Assembly: GCA_973895155.1 (NCBI GenBank)
Contig: OZ316892.1
Location: 19,220,001 to 19,284,000 of the forward strand
DNA length: 64,000 bases
Source of the DNA: Marsupella aquatica
Lineage: Eukaryota; Marchantiophyta
Direction: 5' to 3'
The position numbers were made by a program, and so were the translations under genes. The notes beneath the pieces are model-generated. The model had not been told where the DNA came from and did no database searches. It worked only from the letters and a program-made list of their open reading frames with translations. Shown here piece by piece: positions 42,228 through 52,644 of the stretch (positions within the stretch are counted from its first letter, which is position 1; each line of letters starts with the position of its first letter).

Positions 42228-42596
42228 AAAAGGCCGGCTGAACCTTTCCTGTATGACAGGGACAAGCTCTTGAGGTTGCAGCACGCCGCACTTGAGGGGC
42301 ACTTGTAGCACGAGGAATGGTGGATGCAATGTCTCAAGGATTTGGGCTCACAAATTGCGGATGAGCTTGAGGAGCTGCTTGCAATTCTAGAATCCAGCCA
42401 TTTGAGGCAAAGAAGCAAGAACAATGAGAGGGGGGTTACGCAACATTGCACGGCAAAATATGAGGCCCTGAAGAAAGTCTCCATGAACACCTTAGATATG
42501 TATTCTCGACCACTCAGCCCCAAACAGTCATTCTTGATACAAGAAAGCAGGGAACAATGGACATGGTTGGCAGAGAAGACATACCCTGGATGTTGA
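42228..42596 (+). pseudogene. Charged helical protein fragment with an in-frame stop
   Basis: The frame reads AEPFLYDRDKLLRLQHAALE, then a TAG at 42306-42308, then HEEWWMQCLKDLG, IADELEELLAILESSHLRQR and KYEALKKVSMNTLDMYSRPL up to a TGA. The continuity of amphipathic helical sequence on both sides of the TAG suggests a broken coding sequence, possibly gag-like or coiled-coil. No family is recognised. Confidence 0.35.
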
Positions 42597-44525
42597 CTTG
42601 ATCAAGAAGGAGAGGGATAAGAAGATATTGAGCTAACAATTTGTTGCGTCTTTGCGTTATGATTCATTCTAAGGTAGCAATCAAGTCCTTTAATAGTAAT
42701 ACATGTTGTGCTGTAGCTTCAGTAGAGGCAACAATAGATGCCACTGTGAACAGTAAATTTAAAGAGTGCAATATTGAACATAAAACAAGAAAGCATTCAA
42801 AATCTTACCGCAATATGCACTACTAGCCAAAACAAGATGTTGATCAAAGCAGATCTACGCTCCCAGCTGCAATGTTGGAATAAATAAGTATGTTTGAAAA
42901 ATTAAAAACCTGCAAATGAACGGCACACTGGCCCCTGACTGGCCCCGATGGTTCTTGCCTGTTTGTTGGAAGAGAATCGACAACAACACCAAAAAGCAAG
43001 AATGTGCAAGAGGTTAAGAACTCACAAATACTCTCCTCCAAAAGTAAACTCGCTACTCTGTTATTTGTTTGGACCATGCCCTGGCCTCTCCTTTGGCCCG
43101 TTGTCTCTGTTTTCTGTTGTTCTCAAACAAATGTTCGCCAATAAACTCAAAACGACAAGGACCAGTACCTTCCACTACCTTGATGTTGGCCAGAGCAGAT
43201 GTCACATGCCAAAGTTAGTAGTAGTTGTCAACTAGAGTTAAAAAGTGCATAACTATAGTTAGAAATAACCACGGTTAACAACAAAGTAGGGTTAGAAGAA
43301 AAAGTAATGCATTGTAGGTAATAAAAGGATGAGACAACTAGGAGATGACTAGGTTAGGTAGGCCTTGGCTAGGTTAAGGAGAAGTGGGTTAAGTTGAGTC
43401 ACTTAAATACTTATAACATAGAAGATAATGAATAGCCCACTCCGCTAATTTATGAAAAAGTCACAAGGCAGAATTAGGTCTTGAAATTCAAAGCATAGAT
43501 AGTATTAGGTCTAGGTAACGCATTGGAAAAATGTCAGCCCAAACGAAGGTCCCAGTAATGAGTAAGAAAATAGGAGAAGTAAAGGCTTGTGATAGTAACT
43601 CAAGAAAGGCAGGACAAAGTGTGTGTTATAGGAGTTAGTGAAGAAGGCCGGGTGTCATCACCTGAGCCCTTCTCATAAGGATAAGATACAAGGAACAAAT
43701 CTACGTGGCAAACAAGGAAATGGCAGCAAAATTTAGGCAAAATGGAGTCGGCTGCATTGAAGAAGTAACAAACTCTTCCATAAGGACAATTCCCGTTGAC
43801 TCATGGAAACCGGGGAGATCACATGGAGCAGATAGATTGAGGGCAGGAAGAGATAAGGAAGATTTGGAAGGATGTCGGGAGGAATTTTGTGGTGTTGTGT
43901 TGCTGCCTCAATGCTGGCGTTGCTGCTATCATTCAATTGTTGGGTGCTACTGCTTCTATTGAAGCTGCTCAATGTTGTTGCGCTGTTGAGAGAGCTAGAT
44001 ACGGCTAAGAGATCGAGCCCATTATTGATAGAGTTTGCTGCTGAATGGAGAGCTCATGCTGCTTGTTGTGCTACTTCTATGCTACGCTGTCAGGGAGGAG
44101 AGAGGCGTTGCTGAAGCATTGAATTGCTATGAAATGGAGGCTATGGAGATTGAGCTCTGATGCTGGAGAGTTATGTTGAAGGAGTGTTGTTGAATGTGTA
44201 GCTGCTGATCCAGATTATGTGTTGTTGCACGAAGGTTATGTGCTACTGCTGATCATTGCTGAGGAGTAGTATGTTGGCGTTGCTATACTACTATGGCTAT
44301 TGGCTATCAATGTTGATTTGATCAAAGCTGCTTGGAGCTGTTGAGCTTTGTAGCTTAAATTGAATAAGAGCTATGGCTGCTGAAGGGCGCTGCCATGGGG
44401 AGGAGCGCTGCTGAGCTTTGCAAAGAGAGAAAAAAGAAGAGAAATTAGTGGGGAGTACTGCCGCTGCCTCGCGCGCGCTACGCCTTGCCTAAGTGCTGCA
44501 AAATGCTTATGGCAAAAGAGAGGGT
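42597..44525. other. Intergenic with a tgctg-rich stretch
   Basis: No supported gene. 43890-44420 is enriched in gctgct/gttgct-like triplets, giving many short spurious ORFs. 43240-43640 is rich in gttagg/ctagg phrases. Confidence 0.45.
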
Positions 44526-44819
44526 TGTTAGGAATTGACTCGAGTTCCTGACTTAGTTAGCTTGGCCTTACTAGGGTTAGTTAACCCTGGATTACATTAG
44601 GATAAGATCCGCTTAGTTTAGGCCCATTCATCTTGGCCCCCCTTGGGGGGTATAGGCTGGAGGGAGAGAACTCACTCCCTCATTCTTCACATGTACTCTC
44701 ATTTGCTATGGAGCCTTCAGGAGTTTCTCCACTCGGGGTGTCTTGTCAGTGTAGCGTCTGATTGAGTGTCTCTCATGTTTTCACATTGCTGTCTAGTCTG
44801 GAGCCAACGGTTTCTTACA
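44526..44819. mobile_element. Probable solo LTR (294 bp)
   Basis: Begins TGTTAGGAATTGACTCGAG and ends CGGTTTCTTACA (TG...CA). The flanking pentamers are agggt (44521-44525) and agggc (44820-44824), a 4-of-5 match as expected for an old 5-bp target duplication. It is not similar to the Copia LTR at 12719-13060. No internal domain sequence is adjacent on either side, so it is called a solo LTR. Confidence 0.6.
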
Positions 44820-44820
44820 A

Positions 44821-44890
44821 GGGCAACAATCGGGTTTGAACTCGCAACCTGCTGCATGATAGGGAATTAGAATGTGCTACCAAGGGAGCC
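44821..44890 (-). pseudogene. tRNA-like remnant
   Basis: On the - strand it contains a B-box-like caggttgcgagttcaaaccc and, about 45 nt before it, an A-box-like ttggtagcaca. The acceptor and T-arm stems do not pair well, so it is not a working tRNA gene. It abuts the end of the solo LTR. It could be a tRNA pseudogene or tRNA-derived SINE piece into which the LTR element inserted. Confidence 0.35.
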
Positions 44891-47800
44891 GTCAAGGCTA
44901 TTCGTTTTAAAAAGCAAACATCCACTCTACATAAGCTCGTAGCAACATCCTGCCAGACTTGTTTGGAGTACTTTGAGGCCGGTTTGAAGCCGAGTGAGGG
45001 ACCAGGAAGAGTAGGGGAGGACCCAGCAAGGGTGCCTCTACTTTATAGAGGCCTGGGAGACCATTTTTAATTCAAGTGGGATGTGTTAAGGAGTTTTCTT
45101 GTAGGCCTTAAAAGCGGCCTTTGTAATAAGATGTGGGGCTATTATGAAGCCCGACACTTGGTGGACATGGTTGGGGGATGAGAGTTATAGTTCAGGTATT
45201 GCTGGTTAGCTGAGTGGGAAGTCATAAACTCTAGTTATAGCAATTATAAACTCGGTGGTGTCACCAACGTTCTGTCAGGGTAAGTTCTAGCGGAATTACT
45301 CTCCAGTTAAGTCTCAAACTATGGGAAAAATTACCTGTATTTCTATGGTAACCCGAGACTTAGTGGCAAAACCCAAGACTCAGCGGTAACCTGGGACTCA
45401 GTGTAGTACCGACTCTCAATTAGAGGCCGAACTTGAAGTATTTTTTCCGTACGAGATGCTGCTTATTGAATATTTGTAACCCGGTTTGTTGTAAGAGTTA
45501 CCAAGGGAGTACCCTGGTTACTCGTGTCATTGGGAGCTTGCTGCTGTCCGTGCCCTGTGTGAAAACTAGAGACCTGGTTGTAGTTAAGTTGACCTGCGGT
45601 TAAAGTCAAAACTTAACCCGGGTTAAGAATTAGCGGGAAAGTAGTTACGCCTGGGTTAAGTTCCAAGGTGACCACTAACCTGAGTTAACACCCTAGGCAT
45701 GGTTTGGCTTGGCTTGGTTTGGTTTGGAGCCCTGGGGTGTTGAAATAAAGAGGAGAAGCAGGGGGCTACCTCCTCACTTGTTCAGCTGTACACCTTCTTA
45801 GAGGCTAGGAGTTTGGGGGCTGGGCTCTTCCTTGGAGGGCAGCAGCATGAGCTTGAGGCACTAGGATGGGGGGACAGTGAACTAGTCCACTAGGTAGGCA
45901 GCAAGGAGAGGGTCAAGGGAGGTGTTGTGATCTGAACTTGTACTATTCCCTGTAATAAAGACTCATGTGTAAACCTCAGTCTTGAACTGTCTAGTGAGAT
46001 GTCAATCCATTGAGCATGTATGTAGACTCAGGTGTGACCCAATACCAGAGAGGTAAAGCTTGAAGCTTGTGGATGAGAGCAGGTCGGCAATTGTCTTGTT
46101 GTGATAGAAAGTGGCAAGCCTACAGTCCTTCGTGAAGGAAGCAGGGGACTCTCTTGTGTGACGGCTATATAAGGGGTCTGCGGGGACAGCTTGTGGGGTG
46201 TGCACTTGCCGTGTTGAGATCGGGAGTGGGGTTGTGTGAGTATTTTCCAGTGGGAAAGCAGGGGAGTGATAGCCACCCTTCGAGGTTATCTTTCCAGTGG
46301 TGGAAATAAAATTACCCAATTAGGTGTGTGAGTGAGAAAAGAGAGAGTTAAGGAGAAAGAGACCTCCTGTCCTGCTATTCGCCCGTCCTAGGAACCTGGA
46401 CAACAATAAGAAGGGGCATAAGTGGTGAAGTTAACTATAGTGGAGAGTTAAGCCCCATTGCAAGGTGTTGACAGCAGATCAAAATATGTGACGAATGTAC
46501 TACACATAAGTATATTACAATGCTAGTACGATATCCATGCAAAAACATTGGGAGCAAAACATCCAGTCAATTACAACTTTGGACAATGCATATATAGAGA
46601 ACGTACATACCTGAGAAACTGGCTGATAGGAGACAAAAAACCCGGGGTCCTCATTTATTTCCTTTCTACCCATCACACAAAAGTAAGTATAGGGTTTGTT
46701 TATTGGGTTGAGAAGAATACTTTTAAATTGAAGTAGAAGAACATTACACTTTTCTAAATCCAATTTTGAGAATTATAGAAAAGGTAGGGTTTTATAAATG
46801 AATTTTGAGAATATTTTGAGAATATTCCAAAAAGATAGGGGCCAAAAACTAGTTCAAAATTTTTTTTATTTTTATTTTTGAGGGTGTTTAATAGCTAAAA
46901 ATGTCGACCGTGTTATGAGAACCCCGTTAGAGTGAGGCCCCCGAGCAAAAACCCAGGTAAAGTTCTGCCAAAAGTGGAAAAGACTTTTCAGTGGCAGAGG
47001 TGGAATTGGAGAATCATTGCCACTAAGACAAATGCTAGTCCCAGGGCAACCACAATAAATGGTTTACCATGTCACTAGGGTCTAAGTAAGTCAGGAACCA
47101 CTTCTGCATTACTTTGAATACATTGATGCCCTGTTTCTTGAGGACCATTGTCTGCTTCCCTCCACATGCTCTTTTGTGGGTTGTCTTGAATAGGGCATCT
47201 CAAACTGCCCAATCGGGACCTCAACAGTCACAGGCAAGCACATCTTGAGGAACATGAGAAACATCAGGCAGCACAACAAGTTGTCAAAGAGTAGTCAAAC
47301 AAAGAAGCCTGCAACTTTTGTGAGAGAGTAGAAGAGCACAGACAAGCTTACAAATTGACAAGAAGACAAACAGAAACTGTAAAGTAGCACAAACAGAAGA
47401 TGTATGAGAGCACGAGAGAAGTTGAATAGCATGAACAGTCTAAACTGTGGAATAGCACAAATAGAAATTGTTAGAGTGCACACTTTCTAGAAGTTGTCAA
47501 ACATGCAGCACAGTCAAAGAGAAGTCATCTAAGTAAGTCTAAACTACACCTGTATCAAACAAAAGCGATTAATTAGAACCACTTAGAGAGAGTTGAGAAA
47601 AATCAGTACATGAAATGTATTTCTCCCACACTGAGAGATTGCAGTTGGTGCCTTTGTCTCATACAGAGGATGTGAACAACAATTCATCACTGCTCTAGCT
47701 TCAAAGCACCTAATTGACCAAATGTATGGACTCCCTCTTTTTAGAGCGTTGTGGGCTATAGTGGGCCCCAAAATGAGGGCTTTAACCCAAGGTTGTAGGG

Positions 47801-49063
47801 CTATTATTGTTCATAATGCTTAAATAATAAAGAGTTAATATACTCTTGACAAACCCTAAGTATCATGATCCCAAATATCATGCAAGTTAATATTTGATTG
47901 TTTCTACCAAGACAAGTAGTCAAAAGGCAAATCTAGAAATGCCCTTGCACCAGGCATTTTTCTTCCATAAGCTACAGAAATCTACAAAGACAAAAATCTT
48001 GAAGAGATGTAAGACAGGAAGAGAGCACTAATGTTTCTTTTAGTGACAAAAATTTGCCAAGTTTGAGCTACCGTCTTCCCCCAAACAAAGTGCCATGGCG
48101 CTGTATTCAAATAGTGGGCCATGGGGTACTTTTATTTGAATTGTGTGTCTGAGGAATTATATTCAAGTTTTGACAATCTGTTTCAGTTTTTTGTACTTGT
48201 GGCATTGTGCTGGACAATAGACATTGTTCAAATATTGGCAAAATGGGCATTGTATTTGATTTTCTCAATTATTGCTCATTTTCTATTCCGGGGCCGTTGC
48301 GTGGAGCTTGGGTAGCACTTGGTTTCCCTCGCTTCCCCCCAAATTTTAATGGTAATAAAAAATGGATGCAAGCTCACCTCAACAGCTCTATTAAGGTCTT
48401 AATTCTACAGACGTCATGACTATTTTCCTTGTGTTTGAATGTGGTAGTCCTGTCCAGTTCAATAGGGGCAACTAGCAGATATATAGGACATCTTCAGCTT
48501 GCCCCATTTTGTATGAGATCAACTTAGAAGGATCGGACATATATGTACAAAATCACCCGCCACATATGAAAACAGACATGAAAAGACTTGTCTAAACACA
48601 GATGACACTTGTATTGGAGTGTTAAGCCTTAGGATTTCACAAGAACTGAGATATGAACCTTATTGCTCTATTTGAGATAATCCAATTCAAAGGTCTTCAG
48701 ACTCTTTCTCTGTTCTTAATTTCTTTTGTTCATTCATGAAATAACCCACAAATCCATCGACGTGATGATGGTCAAAATTCCATTTTTCCTTTGGACTACC
48801 ATACTTTAAGGTTAAGAAACAAGCACCAAGAGAGATACAAGGTAAAAAGTACTCCAACACGTTTTTCTAACAATCACAAAATCAATTGCAACTCATATGT
48901 TTGGTCTGCCTGGGCTTCTGATGCAATGCAATACCTAGAGACCTATAGTTTCTAAGCAGACAAAACTCAATTAAGATTGAACAATTCAAGCCTCGTTGCT
49001 ATCACTAAGTTTGGTATACAATCAAATAAACTCAAGGTTCCTCCTGCAGAACATTGAGCACAT
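44891..49063. other. Intergenic, no gene seen
   Basis: About 4.2 kb. Contains a short ttggc/ttggt run (about 45700-45732) and repetitive phrases of the form cccgagactcagtgg around 45300-45420. No ORF with family features. Confidence 0.45.
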
Positions 49064-50734
49064 TCATTCATGGCTCTCTTTTGAATGATACATCCTCATT
49101 TCTTTCAGTATTCTCTGAACCTCATTGTTGCTAGGTTTGATTTTAACAGCTTTTGCAAAGTCATCAATTGCTTTGGATAAATCTCCAATATGATATCGAG
49201 CAATCCCCCTTCGAATAAGCATGTGTGCTTTCATACCAAGTTTCCACTCTTCTACACCTGCACCTTCAATGCTTAATCCCCGCATGCTACAACACCCTTT
49301 GCCACTCAAACAAGTCAACAATTCCAGGCTTTGCACTGGAAACTGAATTTTCACACTCCCATGCATTGGGTCCCTAGCACAATTATCATGATGGGTCACG
49401 TCACAACTAGCACTTGGAATGCTGCAAGCTTCTGAAGGAACCAATGAATTTTGAGCTAGAATTGTTTCTTGTGCACAAGCCACCGTGCCCTTAGTCAAAA
49501 TGCACAAAGCACTTGTACAATCTTGAACACAAGCCTTGTAATCTCTTAAGTGGAGTTTGCAAGCTCCCCGATTGGCAAAAGAGACAATTAATGAAGGGTC
49601 TTTCTCTAGGGCATCTGTGTATGCATTCAGTGCACTTTGATAGTCTCCAGACTTGAAGAACTTGTCTCCTTTGTCTTGAAGAAACAGTGGTGCCCTTTCA
49701 GATACATCTAAAGAGTCTTCAGATGCCTTTCCGCTCTTCTTTAATTTTATATCTTTATCCCTGCTCTCCCTTGCAGGTAAGTGATTTGGTAAATCTGGCT
49801 TTGGACTAAATGTCACAGAAACTGTTGAGCAATTTCTCGGTGCAGGTAAGGTTACCCCGGTGTATCTCAAACCTGCACCATCTCCAACATTTGATTTGAA
49901 GCTATCACAAGCAGGAGAGCTCCTGGTTTGCAAATCTTCATTTGGAATTGAATCCGGATCATTAGCCAAGGAATCTCTGACACTTGGATGACCATTGTGA
50001 GGGTAACTTATATTGCTTTCTTTGATGTTTTTAAAAGTCCCCAAATCTTTTGAAATACTTTTTCCAATCAGGGAGCTTGGACTTTGGTCAACATTCTTCT
50101 CTTCAGCCCCAGTAAATTGTAGTCTGTTGTTTGGTTTATCAGACATCAACCTTGCACGGGGTTTAGCTGGAACACTCCAATTTTCTTGTAAAGGGGGAGG
50201 GGTTGAATTTCCGCCCTCATCATCTAATGATGTGAGTTTTTTGAGATCTTCCTTCCAAGTCTCAATGTTTTCTTGCTCCATCAAATTCTCTGCCTCTTTC
50301 CTATCCTCTATCAGTTTCCGCTTAACCTCATCAATTCTCATTTGCTCTCCTACTGCAACCCGGCCAAGGTTGGAAAACTTTGCTGGGTATTCTTTCCTCA
50401 ACTTCTCTCTCTCTGATCTAATAGTCTCTAATGATTGTTGACGACGTTGAAGTCTCATTTCCTTGTTCCCCTGCATTGACAATCGTTCCCACAATCCAAG
50501 CTCCTTCTTCACCAGGAAAAACTTTACAGTACCAAAACCCACTGATGCTTTACTCGTCTTGCAATCCACTTCACCATATAAATCAGCTTCAAAAAAATAA
50601 GGAGCAGAGTTCACCTTCACATAACACTCAGTTGTTATAATGTCTGCTGATGATGCTATGACATTGGGTATCTTTACATCGATAGATATCCAATTTTCAC
50701 TCTCCTGCCATAGATGCGCAGGAGTGATTGGCAT
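49064..50734 (-). CDS. DNAAF4: Dynein axonemal assembly factor 4 (DYX1C1/DNAAF4), intronless
   Basis: The 556-aa protein has the DNAAF4 layout. An N-terminal CS (p23-like) domain covers about residues 1-85, starting MPITPAHLWQESENWISIDV and containing EADLYGEVD and KFFLVKKELGLWERL. A charged coiled coil (about 90-195) follows, then a long disordered linker. TPR repeats lie at about 345-420 (DKGDKFFKSGDYQSALNAYT, SFANRGACKLHLRDYKACVQ) and 495-545 (MKAHMLIRRGIARYHIGDLS). The family works with HSP90/HSP70 chaperones in the cytoplasm to preassemble axonemal dynein arms. In plants it should act in cells making swimming sperm. The animal protein is about 420 aa, and the extra length here is mostly linker and a Cys-rich insertion between TPRs. 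There is no intron or frame break. Confidence 0.88.
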   Translation of the reverse strand: MPITPAHLWQESENWISIDVKIPNVIASSADIITTECYVKVNSAPYFFEADLYGEVDCKTSKASVGFGTVKFFLVKKELGLWERLSMQGNKEMRLQRRQQSLETIRSEREKLRKEYPAKFSNLGRVAVGEQMRIDEVKRKLIEDRKEAENLMEQENIETWKEDLKKLTSLDDEGGNSTPPPLQENWSVPAKPRARLMSDKPNNRLQFTGAEEKNVDQSPSSLIGKSISKDLGTFKNIKESNISYPHNGHPSVRDSLANDPDSIPNEDLQTRSSPACDSFKSNVGDGAGLRYTGVTLPAPRNCSTVSVTFSPKPDLPNHLPARESRDKDIKLKKSGKASEDSLDVSERAPLFLQDKGDKFFKSGDYQSALNAYTDALEKDPSLIVSFANRGACKLHLRDYKACVQDCTSALCILTKGTVACAQETILAQNSLVPSEACSIPSASCDVTHHDNCARDPMHGSVKIQFPVQSLELLTCLSGKGCCSMRGLSIEGAGVEEWKLGMKAHMLIRRGIARYHIGDLSKAIDDFAKAVKIKPSNNEVQRILKEMRMYHSKESHE

Positions 50735-52470
50735 CTTTAATTTCTTTCAGACTTAACCACCACTGACTGTAAGTGCAGGTAACAAACTAAAAGGAAAACT
50801 TGTTGATGGAAAGGAATCTGGTGATTTTGCTCTTTAGCAAGCTCGTCCAATTGTTCATGTAGCACAAACTGTGATCAATTGCAGGATCAATTGATGAGGA
50901 TTTGTAACAGCTTCAATTAAACTCGTCTCCTCCTCATTTATTCTCAACGATGAACTCTGCCAACTTATGGGAAAGGAGAGATACGATCTTTGCAAATGAC
51001 ATTCCCAGTTGCAAATCTGTCACATTGTCGAGAACATGACTCCTGGGTGACCTTATGTTTAAGGGGGAGGGAATAATAGGGGAAGGCAACAGTAGGTCTG
51101 AGTAAAGATGGGGCAGTCATGCTAGTACTACTCATAGATGAGGCAAAAGTTGGGGAAAAAGTGTCACATGGGCATAACTTTTGGGGGAAATTAGCCTTCT
51201 AGGCTTGTAAAGTTATAGACAGTGCTGCGCAACAGGCATTCAAATTAGTCTCTTGAATAAAAGTGTGAAACTGGCTGTTACTTGAAGAAAATGAAATTTA
51301 GACAACTTAGAGGGGAGAGTCGTGTCCTTTGCGAGTTGTGTCGCTGGTTGTTTAGTGTGTCCCTGTGAGAGTGTTTTCTGGCATGTGATTTCAGTGAGGA
51401 TTACTACAGTTGTAATTTTGTTCATCTCAAAACCTATTTTTACTTGAAAATAAAAATGTTGAACTTGAGAAGGGCCAACCCAGCAAGTTGGAGTCAACCT
51501 GGGAGAACCAAGACCAGACCCATCCCAAAAAGCACAGTGTTGTAAGTTCAGGTTACTGTGGTTTGGCTTGCACAAACCCACATTGTGGAGGATGTAATTT
51601 AGTGACCCCTCCACCATCAGCCTTCTTTCTAGTAGCAACAGTTTGCCGGGCTTTTTGTCTTGGATTAGCCGGTTTCTCACCCAGCCACAGATTGCACGAA
51701 CCAAAACCTGGCAGTTATCCTGAAATAAAGAAAGATAAATAATCTAGTAAAATTAGATAGTGAATATTTTTAGCATTTTCTCCTTCGCCCACCCAAGGTG
51801 ACATTCGCCACTTTGGCGGAAGCTAGGACACCGTAAAATTACCCCTGTCCAGGTTCCATCATCAATTTCTGGTTTACACGTTAGTGCAGTCCTGTGATCC
51901 TGTCAATGAGCCCCACTAAAAAGGGCCAAAATCCAACTACTTTAACCCCCTCAACGATAACCGAGTAACTGACCGGACCTGTCTGCATCATCGTGCCCCA
52001 CGGCGCCGGCTCGACATACAGCAGTGTACAGTAGTAGTCACCGGGGTACCGGTACGGGACTGCGCCACCGTATGTAGACCTGGGCTGCGCTTACACTGAG
52101 TACCATTCAAGCTGTGACAAGACGTGTCGGTATCCGGTTTGATTGAATTAATAATGTGAAGGTTTGAGAAGGCGCTCACGTACATGTCCGTCGGTCGTGG
52201 CCACGCAAGCAGCGACCAGGGTGAACTGGGGACGGCACTGGGGACCGCGCCACGAAAACCCTCGAGGTTCCTTTGCCTCCATTGTGACCGTGTCGAGGGT
52301 GAGTATTAGCTTTAATTTCAAGGATTTTTTCTTTTCGGTCAAGGAGAGTAGGAGACGATGCTAACTATTCCCTATGTGATTTTCCTATATAGAATTTTGA
52401 CCGTCAGATTTCTTTAGATTTAAAACTAACCATTAAATTCTGGCTAGTGGGGTCTGTGGCTGGACTAAGA
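50735..52470. other. Upstream flank of DNAAF4 and intergenic tract
   Basis: The part next to 50734 is presumably the DNAAF4 promoter and 5' UTR. 51240-51740 is open in several frames but without recognisable domains. 51960-52340 is G/C-rich. No gene is supported. Confidence 0.45.
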
Positions 52471-52644
52471 ACTGGCTAATGGTAAACTTACCAAAGTTTT
52501 GTTGAAAGTGGCCAAGACTAGTGAGGTGATTCTTGGCAAGTTTCCACCACTAGAACAACTGGCTAATGGTGTAGAACTACCAAGTTTTGTTCAAAGTGGC
52601 CAAAAATAGTGAGGTGATTTTTGGCAAGTTTCCACCACTAGAAC
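52471..52644. repeat. 87-bp tandem duplication
   Basis: Units 52471-52557 and 52558-52644 both run from actggctaatggt through gttttgtt and agtggcc to ggcaagtttccaccactaga, with about ten differences. Confidence 0.9.

Noticed and set aside
44460-44480. Short cgcgcgc run as a possible Z-DNA site
   Set aside because: Too short to claim anything.
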